Assembly: GCA_900319075.1 (NCBI GenBank)
Contig: ONMZ01000010.1
Location: 1 to 64,000, forward strand
Length of the DNA stretch: 64,000 nucleotides
Origin: an uncultured Eubacteriales bacterium
GTDB taxonomy: Bacteria; Bacillota; Clostridia; Oscillospirales; Ruminococcaceae
Direction of reading: 5' to 3'
The position numbers and the translations under genes are program-made. The notes beneath the pieces are model-generated. The model ran no database searches and was not told the origin of the DNA. It saw only the letters and a program-made list of their open reading frames with translations. This document shows, in pieces, positions 1 to 9,224 of the stretch (position 1 is its first letter; the number at the start of each line of letters is the position of its first letter).

Positions 1-6
1 CAAGTA

Positions 7-79
7 TTACACGCCTTACTTTCGCATTACAGCTTTCAGCCCAAAGCTACGCCGTTTGCAATGACTGTAAGGCGTGTAA
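7..79. repeat. 13-bp perfect inverted repeat with a nested hairpin
   Basis: ttacacgccttac (7-19) is exactly inverted at 67-79. Between them is a second small inverted repeat, agcttt/aaagct. Function unknown. It could be a terminator-like or recombination site. Confidence 0.4.
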
Positions 80-377
80 GACGAAATTGAGAGTAGAGGA
101 CGCTCTTTATCGGACTCTTCTGAAGCCCTATGTACTTCACCATTAGACATCATTCGTATGTGCGGATTCAATTTTCAAGCTGCTAAAAATATTCCTGTAT
201 GTATAGGGTGAGATGTCGGTGGTTTGCAAACGATTTATTTTGCTCAGTTCTCAAAAGTTTGTAGGCTTGCACAGTAATTCGTACTTTTGATTATAGAAAA
301 ACACAATGGTTTTATCTTATTCTATCTGTGCGTCGATCACAAGGATCCTGCGCGGCGCACTGATGAAAAATGAAAAA
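80..377. other. Non-coding, nothing recognised
   Basis: No frame here has a ribosome binding site or a recognisable protein. I see no repeat or RNA motif I can name. Confidence 0.5.
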
Positions 378-397
378 GAGCACCCTTTCGGATGCTC
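378..397 (-). terminator. Intrinsic terminator, module A
   Basis: Read on the minus strand, an 8-bp stem gagcatcc/gggtgctc closes a GAAA tetraloop and is followed by a T-rich run (down to about 365). An almost identical hairpin lies at 969-988. Confidence 0.75.
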
Positions 398-780
398 CTA
401 TATATATTATGGGAAGTAAAAAGCCGAATGTATAGTTTTTGACCACATTTAAAAACCTCTCCGACCACATTTTTTGATTGATCTTGCAGGTCAGGGGTAT
501 CTCTTTTTTTCACCGAACAGGACGAACAAGTACAGTATTCAGCGCATTTGCGAGTTTTTAAAGCGATTTCCAAAACGAACACACAACGAACAACGACGAA
601 CAAGAACGAACAGAAAACGAACAGCGCAAACAGCATATCTACGGGATTTGAGTTGCTTTGTTCGGTTGTTCGACGAGGATCGGGATACACCCCTGCACTT
701 GTGCTCACACCTGCGCCTCGATGCTCTGTTCGGCGTTTTCGGGAAACAGCTCGGGGAACTTGTCGGCGCAAACTAAGCGG
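398..780. repeat. Iteron-like module A
   Basis: Next to the terminator are two direct copies of aatgtggtc (minus-strand sense, about 440-475). About 520-625 holds a run of short acgaac-type repeats, and 660-775 is GC-rich. Module B (961-1190) has the same architecture with different repeat units. Open frames exist on both strands here, but they follow the repeats and lack ribosome binding sites. Confidence 0.5.
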
Positions 781-804
781 TCACAAATCGGCTCACAGTG
801 CGAG

Positions 805-860
805 AGTTACCGTCACCCCTACCGTCACCCGTCACAGTTACCGTCACCCGTGTCACTTTG
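805..860. repeat. Short ccgtcaccc-type direct repeats
   Basis: Several imperfect copies of ccgtcaccc or gtcacagtta-like units lie within about 50 bases. No function can be assigned. Similar short arrays occur in plasmid origins, but no Rep gene is visible. Confidence 0.4.
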
Positions 861-968
861 AACAGCATTTGACCGCAGCCGTGCCGCACAAACTCTGTAA
901 ACTCGCCGCTTTCAAAAATATATGTGATCTGAGTTACTATACAGATAGTAATGTGCACCAACGAAAAA

Positions 969-988
969 GAGCACCCTTTAGGATGCTC
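969..988 (-). terminator. Intrinsic terminator, module B
   Basis: On the minus strand gagcatcc and gggtgctc pair around a TAAA loop, followed by TTTTT. It is the second copy of the hairpin at 378-397. Confidence 0.75.
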
Positions 989-1016
989 TCTGATTCTATT
1001 ATGGGTAAAAATTTTC

Positions 1017-1189
1017 AAAGTGTATAGTTTTGCAGGACATTTAAAAACCATTTGCAAGGACATTTTTAATCCGCCAAAGCTCACATAAGTATTTTGAGCA
1101 AACAAGCAAACGCAGCAAACAACCGGCAAACAGAGATTCCACCGCAGCTGCGGTGTTTACTCGCACCTGTTTGCTCGTTCGGCGGATTT
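1017..1189. repeat. Iteron-like module B with a 14-bp palindrome
   Basis: It holds two copies of an aaatgtcc-tgc unit (minus sense), then gcaaaca repeats at about 1098-1133, then the perfect palindrome accgcagctgcggt (1141-1154). The outer parts aatccgcc (1069-1076) and ggcggatt (1182-1189) are inverted, as are gagcaaac and gtttgctc, so the module forms a large imperfect dyad. The right half recurs at 2099-2150. Confidence 0.55.
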
Positions 1190-1216
1190 ATGAGCAGAGA
1201 TGCACATTTATTATAG

Positions 1217-1312
1217 ACGCTTTTCAACGAAGCCAACGGCAAGACTTTCAAGGAAAATGCCGAGTCACGCTGGGCAGACTATGCGGTAAAAAAGGGATTT
1301 GGGACGGTTTAA
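1217..1312 (+). pseudogene. Possible 31-codon gene remnant
   Basis: Directly after an in-frame TAG, a protein-like tail (…NEANGKTFKENAESRWADYAV…) runs to a TAA. It has no start codon or ribosome binding site of its own. The amino-acid composition looks real, but the family is not recognised. It may be the C-terminal scrap of a lost gene. Confidence 0.2.
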
Positions 1313-1370
1313 CGCATAGCCTGTCAAGGGAACGAATGGGGGCACAATGCGAATGAATGGTATATGAAAA

Positions 1371-1393
1371 AAAGAGCTGCAAATGCAGCTCTT
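1371..1393 (-). terminator. Terminator of the toxin-antitoxin operon
   Basis: On the minus strand aagagctgca/tgcagctctt form a hairpin followed by a run of seven T. It overlaps the toxin stop codon. Confidence 0.8.
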
Positions 1394-1700
1394 ATCTACC
1401 AAATATGATAGCAATATAGTCTTGTCTTGTGTTAAGCACCCTGCTTATCCGTATACAGTCTTTCTTTACAACGTAAAAAATGTAGTAATTACCGCTTATA
1501 AGATAACGATACGGATTTTTGATACCAATTTTCGCTTCTAAAGATGCACCGAGATTTGTGTTGTCGATCAAGAGCTTATAGTCTTTAACAATGCCATTGA
1601 CAGTATTAACGGCAGCAGATGGATTGCAAAGCTCGTTAGTGATATAGTCCTTAATTGATTTTAGATCCCTTTTAGCAGCAGGAGCAAGCTCTAATTTCAT
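1392..1700 (-). CDS. RelE/ParE-family toxin
   Basis: This 102-residue protein starts MKLELAPAAKRDLKSIKDYI. It has the RelE/ParE superfamily pattern: an N-terminal strand, a helix with R/D-L-x-x-I-x-x-Y-I, and a late R-Y-L-I…YYIFYVV core with an arginine strand (…IRISRVLNTRQDY). In the family such proteins cleave ribosome-bound mRNA (RelE) or inhibit gyrase (ParE); the spacing and the final …RVLNTRQDY resemble ParE more. The start at 1700 is chosen because it overlaps the antitoxin stop as ATGA; an upstream in-frame start would bury itself in the antitoxin gene. It is co-transcribed with the antitoxin and ends in a strong terminator. Confidence 0.8.
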   Translation of the reverse strand: MKLELAPAAKRDLKSIKDYITNELCNPSAAVNTVNGIVKDYKLLIDNTNLGASLEAKIGIKNPYRYLISGNYYIFYVVKKDCIRISRVLNTRQDYIAIIFGR

Positions 1701-1945
1701 ATCAACCCCAACTCTCTCTCGACATCTTCGGAAGAAAGCCAACCTTCCCTATCAGCTTCTTCTTCGGCAGACAAAAGTTCAGAAAGCAGTTTCATTGCAG
1801 CCTGCTTTTTTTCATAATCTTCGTAATCAACAATAACATACTTTCCTCTGCCGTTTTTTGTTAGGAAAACAGGATTGTCTGCTTGTATCGTGCGCAAGAC
1901 CTCGTTATAGTTTCGCAGGTCGGAAACGGGTTTAATTATCGGCAT
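1697..1945 (-). CDS. Phd/YefM-family antitoxin
   Basis: This 82-residue protein starts MPIIKPVSDLRNYNEVLRTI, a typical Phd/YefM DNA-binding N-terminus (conserved I-x-P-V-S-D-L-R-N). An acidic C-terminus would wrap the toxin. The start at 1945 is preceded by ggaggtg at a good distance, and a longer in-frame extension upstream has no such site. The stop overlaps the toxin start by 4 bases. By family knowledge it should repress its own promoter just upstream. Such pairs stabilise mobile elements. Confidence 0.8.
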   Translation of the reverse strand: MPIIKPVSDLRNYNEVLRTIQADNPVFLTKNGRGKYVIVDYEDYEKKQAAMKLLSELLSAEEEADREGWLSSEDVERELGLI

Positions 1946-2098
1946 AAAAACACCTCCATTTATTTTGCTGTAAATATTGTAGCATAATTTTACGAAAAAG
2001 TCAACAGCATCTTGAAATTCTGTCACCGTGACACAAAAGCTGATACACGGCTCTCACTCGCTTTCTATGCGGCAAAAGATCAGCAAACAAAATTTTCA

Positions 2099-2150
2099 CC
2101 GCAGCTGCGGTGTTTACTCGCACCTGTTTGCTGGTTCGGCGGATTCGGTA
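2099..2150. repeat. Second copy of the palindrome module
   Basis: It repeats 1141-1189 with very few changes: accgcagctgcggt, then gtttactcgcacctg, then tttgct and ggcggatt. The copy sits just upstream of the toxin-antitoxin promoter side. Confidence 0.6.
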
Positions 2151-2162
2151 TAAAAGAATAAA

Positions 2163-2190
2163 AGAGGCTGTTGCAATCGCAGCAGCCTCT
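2163..2190 (-). terminator. Minus-strand terminator hairpin
   Basis: agaggctg and cagcctct pair with an inner TGC/GCA. The minus-strand sequence continues TTTTATTCTTTTA. No intact minus-strand gene lies upstream, so it may have served a lost gene. Confidence 0.6.
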
Positions 2191-2689
2191 GCTTTCTCCT
2201 ATTCAGTTTGATTTTTCGTTAAGGAACACTGCAGATCTCCAGTACCTTATTAAGAGAAGCGAGTATAATTTCAATTTGTTTTTAGCTGTACAAAAATGGT
2301 CAGAAGATTTATACTGGGTACGCAATTACAATATTGATACACAGCGAAAGTTTATTATTTCATCAATTCAAAAGTATAGCAGAAGGAAATAACTAATATG
2401 CTTTTGCAGCTTATTTCCTAAAGGTATCAGAATAGCACTCGTTTTACGGTGCTTAAAAAACCTACGACCATCGGGTTGTTTGAAAAACGGCTTAGGGAAA
2501 AGAACATTTTAGTTTCATATTTTAGTAAGCATACTCTCGGTAAAAATCTCACCCCAGGGCACTAAAAGGGCACTATTTTCTCAAAACCTGCATAAAATCG
2601 GCACAAGTTAGCATAAGCGTTTTCCTGCAAATCGCCAATTACTCGAGGTTAGTCGAAATTGCCACAGTTTAATATAGTCAGATACTCGC
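2191..2689. other. Gene-free stretch
   Basis: A 73-codon frame at 2171-2392 has no ribosome binding site and no recognisable family, so I do not call it. At about 2556-2575 the unit agggcacta occurs twice in tandem. No integrase gene is seen. Confidence 0.5.
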
Positions 2690-2735
<46 letters not shown>

Positions 2736-2740
2736 TATTT

Positions 2741-2764
2741 AGACGTCACAATGGAGATATCGCT
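2741..2764. repeat. Left terminal inverted sequence of the element
   Basis: agacgtca…atggagatat…gct starts six bases after the tRNA CCA and is inverted at the right end (32621-32643). It could be one arm of a palindromic attP now split between the two ends. Confidence 0.65.
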
Positions 2765-2784
2765 CATTTGACGTTAATGAAAAG

Positions 2785-2804
2785 CATCCCTATTTATAGG
2801 GGTG
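2785..2804 (+). terminator. Intrinsic terminator after the left end
   Basis: catcccta pairs with taggggtg around a ttta loop, followed by a long T-rich run (tttttctttttattt). It would stop transcription entering from the tRNA side. Confidence 0.75.
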
Positions 2805-2908
2805 TTTTTCTTTTTATTTCTCTCTTGCCGCTTATTATTGTTTATTATTTATCCTAACAAAACGCAGAATATATTCTGAAAGTTTAAATAATATTTTAGA
2901 CCATCCCA

Positions 2909-2956
2909 ATACTCACCAATGCTCGCCCACTACTCATACCTACTCACCCATTTCTC
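2909..2956. repeat. Phased CTC array, left end
   Basis: Five CTC cores (usually tactca) begin at 2912, 2922, 2933, 2943 and 2954, that is every 10-11 bases or one helical turn. The inverted counterpart is at 32561-32619. Likely binding sites for a protein acting at the element ends (inference). Confidence 0.6.
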
Positions 2957-3020
2957 GAACAAGGCGTTGATTCAATGGTAGAATAATAAAAAGATAATAC
3001 AGACGCAAGGAAAAACAAGA

Positions 3021-4610
3021 ATGGCAGGAGATCCTCTTAAAAAGGGTAGATATACCGAATATAGCAATAAAATTGGACTTTTTGATAAGTCTGAGAAACA
3101 ATTCATCGGAAATTCTCCGGAAGTTGTGCTGAGTTTTCCGTTTAAAGATGCTGTTCTTGAGGCTGGCATGACTAAGGAAGATGCGGGTCGCGAAGAACGT
3201 TTTTTGAACATTAAAATTGATGCCAAGGATATTGATACGCTTGAAGATCCTAAAGTATTAACTAATTTCAAATATATCGACAAAGATGGCGAAAAAGAGC
3301 TCGACGAGAATAGCGATATTGAATTCTTTGATGAGAATGGCGAGCTAAAACAGAACCTACTTATTAAGGGTAATAACCTATTAGCGCTTTGTACTCTCCG
3401 AGAGATTCTAGCAGGAAAGGTGAAGCTAATTTATATCGACCCACCATACAACACCGGAAGCGATGGCTGGAAGTATAACGATAAATTTAGTCATTCCGCC
3501 TGGCTTGTTTTCATGAAGAATCGGCTCGAGCTGGCAAAAGACCTTCTATCTGATGATGGTAGTATTTTTATTCAATGCGACGAAAACGAGAATGCGTATC
3601 TTCGCATTTTGATGGATGAAATATTTGGCAGAGATAATCTCGTTAATGAAATCATATGGAGATATAGGACATATGTCGGCCAGGTAAAGGATTATTTCCC
3701 GAAGAAGCACGATACTATCTTTTGGTATAAGAAAAATCGGCGACCAGACTTTGGCTTAACCTACGACGACAACATTGAAGAGACGGTAGACTATAAACGT
3801 TGGAATAAATACCTCGTTGACGGGAACAAGATTCGTTATGGTAATCACCCAGATACAGATAGTCGCTTTGCTGCATATCTACGAAAATATATAAAGCAAT
3901 TTGGTCAGCCAGAAGAAGGCGAAGTTATTTATGAAGTGCGCGGATACGTAATAGATGACGTCTGGGAAGATATTATTGCGCTAGATCCTAAGAATGCGAC
4001 AGAAAGAACGAAATTTACTGGCGGCCAAAAGCCAGAGGCGCTAATTGAAAGAATTATCGAAAGCGTAACGAAAGAAGGCGACATAGTTCTCGACTACCAT
4101 CTTGGCTCAGGGACGACTGCGGCGGTAGCGCATAAGATGGGCAGACGCTGGATAGGCGTAGAGCAAATGGACTACATTGACACTATCGCAAAGAAGCGCC
4201 TGAAATCTGTTTTAAATGGAGAACAAGGTGGCATCTCTCAAGCGGTCAACTGGCACGGCGGCGGCTCATTTGTCTATTGCGAGCTCAAGAAATACAATCA
4301 AGACTTCATTGATCGTATTATGGAAGCCATTACGATTCCGGAGCTTGAAGAAATCTATGAAGACATGCAAAAGAATGCATTCTTGAAATTCTTCTTCGAT
4401 AAAAACGAGTTTGAAAAAGACGAGAACTTCCGCTCTAAATCACTCGACGAGCGTAAAGAATTGTTAGTTGGAATCCTAGATGAGAACCAGTTCTATCTCA
4501 ACCTGTCCGAAATGAATGATACGAAATACAAAGTAACCGATGCTGAGCGCGTATTGACTGAGAAATTCTACCAAATAAAGGAAGATGAGGTAGAAGATGC
4601 CGAGGAATAA
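3021..4610 (+). CDS. Type III restriction-modification, methyltransferase (Mod)
   Basis: This 529-residue protein has the beta-class amino-methyltransferase order. DPPYNTG (motif IV, catalytic) lies at about 139-145. The AdoMet-binding motif I appears late as LDYHLGSGTT (about 358-367), followed by GRRWIGVEQM. The order IV-then-I and the length fit type III Mod subunits, which methylate N6-adenine in an asymmetric site and provide specificity for the Res partner. The usual F-x-G-x-G of motif I reads H-L-G-S-G here. The next gene starts 14 bases before this stop, so the two are translationally coupled. The start at 3021 follows a weak aagga site. Confidence 0.9.
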   Translation: MAGDPLKKGRYTEYSNKIGLFDKSEKQFIGNSPEVVLSFPFKDAVLEAGMTKEDAGREERFLNIKIDAKDIDTLEDPKVLTNFKYIDKDGEKELDENSDIEFFDENGELKQNLLIKGNNLLALCTLREILAGKVKLIYIDPPYNTGSDGWKYNDKFSHSAWLVFMKNRLELAKDLLSDDGSIFIQCDENENAYLRILMDEIFGRDNLVNEIIWRYRTYVGQVKDYFPKKHDTIFWYKKNRRPDFGLTYDDNIEETVDYKRWNKYLVDGNKIRYGNHPDTDSRFAAYLRKYIKQFGQPEEGEVIYEVRGYVIDDVWEDIIALDPKNATERTKFTGGQKPEALIERIIESVTKEGDIVLDYHLGSGTTAAVAHKMGRRWIGVEQMDYIDTIAKKRLKSVLNGEQGGISQAVNWHGGGSFVYCELKKYNQDFIDRIMEAITIPELEEIYEDMQKNAFLKFFFDKNEFEKDENFRSKSLDERKELLVGILDENQFYLNLSEMNDTKYKVTDAERVLTEKFYQIKEDEVEDAEE

Positions 4611-7461
4611 AATTAAAGTTAATGAGACTCTAAATGATTTTCTTTTTAATCAAATCGAAAATGACCCAGAGTTTGTTGAATTTGCAGAAAACTATGAAAT
4701 TCCAGAGTATATTACGAGTAATATTAGTCGTACTTTGCGCCCATACCAGGAATTGGCTCTAAAACATTTTATTTACTTATTCGAGAAAGATCCAAAGACT
4801 GCTAAGCATTTGCTGTTCAATATGGCGACTGGCACTGGTAAAACGCTCGTAATGGCTTGTTGTGTGCTATATCTATACGAAAAAGGATATCGCAACTTCT
4901 TATTTCTTGTTCATCAAGTCCAGATTGAAACGCAGGCAAAAGAAAACTTTACGAACTATAAGTTTGAGAAGTATTATTTCAATCCAAAAGGTATTCGCAT
5001 TAATGGTAAGCGCGTAAAAGTATGCGTTGTCGATGATCCGAATGATGGCCAGCGTGGCGCGATTAACTTCATGTTCTATTCGACGCAGTTGCTATACAGT
5101 CGCCTTTTGGCTGACCGGGAAGATGTCTTGACGATGGACTCATTCAAGGATAATAAGATTGTTATTATTGCCGATGAGGCACATCGTCTAAATGTTGATA
5201 CTCGCTCGAATAAAATGAGTGACCAGGAAGAAATCTTGAACTGGGAAAGCGCTGTTATGAAAGCAGTAAATGCTCAGAGTAAGAATATGCTTCTGGAGTT
5301 TACCGCAACAGTAGATTTAAAGAATGAGAATATTCGCGACAAGTATCGCGACAAGCTTGTCTATAAGTATGACTTCTTGCAGTTCAATAAAGATGGTTAT
5401 AGTAAGGATGTCCGATTCTTATATAATACTGAGACGAATATTGAAAACCAGAAACGCCGTCTAATTATTAATGCGGTTGCACTAAGTGAATTCCGTAAAG
5501 TTTTTGCTGCAAGAACTATGGGTGTCACGATTAATCCTATTGTGATGCTTAAGTCGACTAAGATTGCGCAGAGTGAAGAAGACCGCAAATTCTTTGACAA
5601 TGTCGTGAGTTCAATTCGCGTCGATGATTTATTGAAACTCAAAGAGCTTAGTAAAGATAATAAAGTTGAGCACGAGCACGAAATTCTAGCCGACATGTTT
5701 AGGTGGCTCGAAAAACCAGAGAATGGATTCGTCCAGCAGGGTGACGCAAATGACTGGAATGGTCTCAATGCTTTTATTGCGTCAATTAAATTGAGTTTTG
5801 CGCACGAGAATACGCTCGTCTATAACAGTAAAGAAAAGGAAAATCCTGAATTATTGGCTAGGTTGGATGATCCACGTAATCGTATTCGTGCAATCTTTTC
5901 TGTAAACGCACTTAATGAAGGTTGGGATGTATTAAGTCTTTATGACATTATTCATTTCGATATTAGTGCCACTAAGAAAGTCTCTTTGCAGGATATTCAG
6001 TTAATTGGACGCGGTGCTCGTTATTGCCCATATAAGCTTCCGCGAACATATAAGCGCGATACTGGCACGCTTTTTGAGTCACAAAACCTCAATCGCGAGA
6101 CCAATGAGTTTAAGCGCAAATTCGATAACGATCCGTTTGATACGGCACGCGTGTTGGAGACCTTTGTCTATCATTTCGTGAAGACCGGTATGTTCTTGGA
6201 AAATCTTCAGAAAGACTTACTTGGTGAAGGCATTATCAATCAAGGCGTCGAGCGTCGTACGATTCGCATGAAGGAATCGTTCAAGAATAGTGAAACCTAC
6301 CAACATGGCTTTATTCTTGCTAATAGGCAAATCTTCCGCAAGAAGACAACCGACGAGGAAATTGACGCTACTTTTAATAAAGTTATTACGGCAAGCAATT
6401 ATAATCTTCGCGCTGCTGGTATGAGTGACCGGGAGCAAAACCAACAAATCGCTGCACTAATGACGGATGAGATACGAATTACGTTTAATTATTTTTCGCG
6501 CCAGATAATCGAAAAAGCTTTGATGGCTGCAGAAAATGGTTTCTTCCGTTACGAAAACATTCGCAAGCATATCGTGGGCATGAAATCGGTTGATGATTTG
6601 ATTGAGAATTATTTGCCACTCTTTGTCATTAAGTATACTTACGAAGAAGGCAAGAGTATATCTAGTCTGACTGCCGAAGAAAAGCTACAGCTACTTATTG
6701 GTACAATTCTGCCAGAAGTTCGCAAGAAAATTGATCTTAATATGCCAAGAATTATTGGTGATATTAACTTTAGGCCAAAGCCGCTTCGTAGTATTTTTGG
6801 AAGCGAGAAATCAATTTATCTTACTGCATTTCCGACAATTAACGAAGAGACTGGCGAGAAGGTCTTTATTACGAATGATGAGCGTTCGAAGAGCCAGAGC
6901 GACAATGAAAATCCTGCACTGAAATATGATGTCAAAAACGCTATTTGGTATGCCTATGACGAAAACTATGGCACGAGCGAAGAGAAAAAGTTCGTGAAAT
7001 GGTGTGCGGCGCAAATTGACAAGCTTCATGAAGTGTATCCATCGGCTGAAATCTATGTGATTAGAAATGAATTGGATTACTGTTTCTATAGTCCAGATAC
7101 TGAGCATGGCGATGCTGGTCGTAGATTCTTCCCGGATTATCTTTTGATAATTAACGATACGAAGAATAAGGCGATGTATTACCAATGCATTATCGAACCG
7201 AAGGGCGGTCATATTATCGAACAAGATAGATGGAAAGAGACGACTCTTCAGTATATTTATGACAATAGTAAAGTATCTTTCGATGGAACAAAGCGCGATA
7301 CTGCCGGCGAAATACAATTCATGAAAGATATTGAAGCGGAAGGATACCAAGAAATAAAGAATATTGGCGTAGTATTCTTTAACGCCGATAACGACGAATC
7401 CCTATTTAGATTTGCGAATGATTTTAATCTAAAGTTAAGACTACTAGAATCGCAAAAGTAA
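4597..7461 (+). CDS. Type III restriction-modification, helicase-nuclease (Res)
   Basis: This 954-residue protein is a superfamily 2 ATPase with a C-terminal nuclease. Walker A is MATGTGKT (about 74-81) and the DEAH-type box is IIADEAH (about 190-196). Helicase motif VI-like QLIGRGARYCP lies near 468. The C-terminus has a PD-(D/E)xK signature: FFPDYLL followed by CIIEPKG (about 846-870). Type III Res translocates or slides after site recognition by Mod and cuts when two inverted unmethylated sites are present. It overlaps mod by 14 bases and ends in a strong shared terminator. Confidence 0.9.
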   Translation: MPRNKIKVNETLNDFLFNQIENDPEFVEFAENYEIPEYITSNISRTLRPYQELALKHFIYLFEKDPKTAKHLLFNMATGTGKTLVMACCVLYLYEKGYRNFLFLVHQVQIETQAKENFTNYKFEKYYFNPKGIRINGKRVKVCVVDDPNDGQRGAINFMFYSTQLLYSRLLADREDVLTMDSFKDNKIVIIADEAHRLNVDTRSNKMSDQEEILNWESAVMKAVNAQSKNMLLEFTATVDLKNENIRDKYRDKLVYKYDFLQFNKDGYSKDVRFLYNTETNIENQKRRLIINAVALSEFRKVFAARTMGVTINPIVMLKSTKIAQSEEDRKFFDNVVSSIRVDDLLKLKELSKDNKVEHEHEILADMFRWLEKPENGFVQQGDANDWNGLNAFIASIKLSFAHENTLVYNSKEKENPELLARLDDPRNRIRAIFSVNALNEGWDVLSLYDIIHFDISATKKVSLQDIQLIGRGARYCPYKLPRTYKRDTGTLFESQNLNRETNEFKRKFDNDPFDTARVLETFVYHFVKTGMFLENLQKDLLGEGIINQGVERRTIRMKESFKNSETYQHGFILANRQIFRKKTTDEEIDATFNKVITASNYNLRAAGMSDREQNQQIAALMTDEIRITFNYFSRQIIEKALMAAENGFFRYENIRKHIVGMKSVDDLIENYLPLFVIKYTYEEGKSISSLTAEEKLQLLIGTILPEVRKKIDLNMPRIIGDINFRPKPLRSIFGSEKSIYLTAFPTINEETGEKVFITNDERSKSQSDNENPALKYDVKNAIWYAYDENYGTSEEKKFVKWCAAQIDKLHEVYPSAEIYVIRNELDYCFYSPDTEHGDAGRRFFPDYLLIINDTKNKAMYYQCIIEPKGGHIIEQDRWKETTLQYIYDNSKVSFDGTKRDTAGEIQFMKDIEAEGYQEIKNIGVVFFNADNDESLFRFANDFNLKLRLLESQK

Positions 7462-7475
7462 AAATATAACTATAA

Positions 7476-7514
7476 AAATAGCCATTGAGCATAGTAGAAA
7501 CTCAATGGCTATTT
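7476..7514. terminator. Bidirectional terminator between res and gajB
   Basis: A perfect 14-bp stem (aaatagccattgag with its inverse) and an 11-base loop lie between two convergent genes. It has A-rich and T-rich flanks for both strands. Confidence 0.85.
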
Positions 7515-7517
7515 AAG

Positions 7518-9224
7518 TTAACATATGAGGCTGCATGGATCCTGAGCTGGAGTCAGAATTATTGTTCTGCATTTCGCACGCGTGACTGCTACTCTTAAGT
7601 TTAAAAGGGATTTGTTTTTATCCGATTTATCTGGATTATAAATTCGTCCAGCGAAAGTACCTTCATAAACGATAACTATATCAAATTCCTTTCCTTTTGA
7701 TTTATGTATAGTCATTACGCTAATATCTTTAGTATGCTGATTCGATAGCGAGAAATGCTCTTGAGTAAGTGCATCTTCTATTACTCTGCTGGCTCCAGAA
7801 TAATTTGCATTATTCTTCCATATTTCGTCGAGAGAGGAATAAAACACGGATCCCTTTCTCAAGAGCTTAATATATCTTGCTTGTTGAGATATTTTAAGAA
7901 TATATTCGTTTTTACTATTACTAAATAGATTGACTATATATTTCCAGTCATCATATATTTCTCCGCTATACAAGTACTCATTCGCAGCTTTAACGATATT
8001 TTCGCATTCAAATAATAGGTTTTTGCGGTTCTTTCCAATCATGCGACCAGTTTCTATATAGCGAGAGAGAGCATCCGCTAATTCACTGTCCTTTTTTGCC
8101 GTTTTTTGCTTATGCCCCAATATAAACTTTCTTAACATAGTGACGAATTCTACAATAGAAATACATTTTTGAGAACCGTAATCAAGAATGAACGCTATAA
8201 TTTCAGCAGCAAGTGATGGTCCTGCCGTGTCGACAAAAACATCGTGGTCTATAGATGGCAGCCTTTTGCCTGATGTAAAAACTTGCTCTGAATACAGACA
8301 ATCTGACACCTCTAGCATTAAATTATTAGAAGGCGTAAGAATGGCTAAAGTTAATTCCGGATGTATCTTTTTTATTTTCATATATTCATCCAGAATCATA
8401 GTCTTTAACCTTATGTGCGGAACGGTGCTAAAAGCATATTTTCGTATTTCGACATCTTGATAGCTCTTTGTCTTGTTTGTGCCTAGCATTAAATCGTTTC
8501 CGAATTCTACTATATCAGTATCGCTACTTCTATTGTTTTCGGTGCCGAAGTCAAATATTGCCGGTTCAAACATAGAGATATATTCCTGAATTCTAGCAGG
8601 AGATGCGCCTCGAAAATCATAAATTCTTTGCTCTGGATCGGCCAATGCAATCAGCGTACTATATTTACCAAGTAGCTTAACTAGCTCCCATTCAACTTGA
8701 TTTGTATCTTGGAATTCATCAAAAATTATGATTGGATATGCATCGCAGATAATCTTAAGTAGGCAATCGCAGTTACTGAGAAGCTCGACTGTTTTGTGAG
8801 CAAATAAATCGAAATGCATTTGTCCTGTTTCGTTAAAGTGTTCGTTTAGGATAGCCATTCGATCTTTTTCGTCTATATTAGGAAACAGAGCCGAGGCGTC
8901 ATGAGGCAACAAAATAGAAATCGGAAATGGTGTAAGTAGCTTAGAGTTAGTTTTGATAATTTCCCATTCAAAAGCGTGATATGTACTAATCTTTATGCTG
9001 TCGCGCCGACTTTCATTTATTAGCCCTGCGCAATGCTCCATAACGCGAGTTACGGTTGCTCTTGCAAAACTTAGAAAAAGAATATTTTGATATTGCTGGA
9101 GTTTTGGACAATCATTATTTGCTTTTATTAATGCGATGGTTGTCTTGCCAGACCCTGGTCCTCCCATAATCAAGAGATGACCGTCAGAATCGATAATCCT
9201 TAAGCGTTCATCATTCAGCTCCAA
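7518..9224 (-). CDS. gajB: Gabija GajB, UvrD-like helicase
   Basis: This 568-residue superfamily 1 helicase has Walker A GGPGSGKTT (21-29), motif II IIIFDEFQDT, motif III LADPEQRIYDFRGA, motif V MTIHKSKGKEFD and motif VI VAVTRAKCR. Its start lies 14 bases inside the end of the OLD-type nuclease gene upstream, and the pair matches the GajA-GajB order and sizes of Gabija. By established work Gabija senses nucleotide depletion and GajA nicks phage DNA; GajB joins the complex and contributes ATPase or helicase activity. A plain UvrD/Rep housekeeping helicase would be longer and not coupled to an OLD nuclease. Confidence 0.88.
   Translation of the reverse strand: MELNDERLRIIDSDGHLLIMGGPGSGKTTIALIKANNDCPKLQQYQNILFLSFARATVTRVMEHCAGLINESRRDSIKISTYHAFEWEIIKTNSKLLTPFPISILLPHDASALFPNIDEKDRMAILNEHFNETGQMHFDLFAHKTVELLSNCDCLLKIICDAYPIIIFDEFQDTNQVEWELVKLLGKYSTLIALADPEQRIYDFRGASPARIQEYISMFEPAIFDFGTENNRSSDTDIVEFGNDLMLGTNKTKSYQDVEIRKYAFSTVPHIRLKTMILDEYMKIKKIHPELTLAILTPSNNLMLEVSDCLYSEQVFTSGKRLPSIDHDVFVDTAGPSLAAEIIAFILDYGSQKCISIVEFVTMLRKFILGHKQKTAKKDSELADALSRYIETGRMIGKNRKNLLFECENIVKAANEYLYSGEIYDDWKYIVNLFSNSKNEYILKISQQARYIKLLRKGSVFYSSLDEIWKNNANYSGASRVIEDALTQEHFSLSNQHTKDISVMTIHKSKGKEFDIVIVYEGTFAGRIYNPDKSDKNKSLLNLRVAVTRAKCRTIILTPAQDPCSLIC

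Noticed and set aside
337..1129. Long open frames on both strands in the repeat modules
   Set aside because: They run through terminators and short-repeat arrays, lack ribosome binding sites, and have biased, unrecognisable translations. Similarity between the two minus-strand frames follows from the DNA repeat.
2171..2392. 73-codon frame in the left element
   Set aside because: It starts inside a terminator hairpin, has no ribosome binding site and matches no family.
7518..9224. Housekeeping UvrD/Rep helicase
   Set aside because: It is shorter than UvrD and overlaps an OLD-type nuclease gene, which fits Gabija better.
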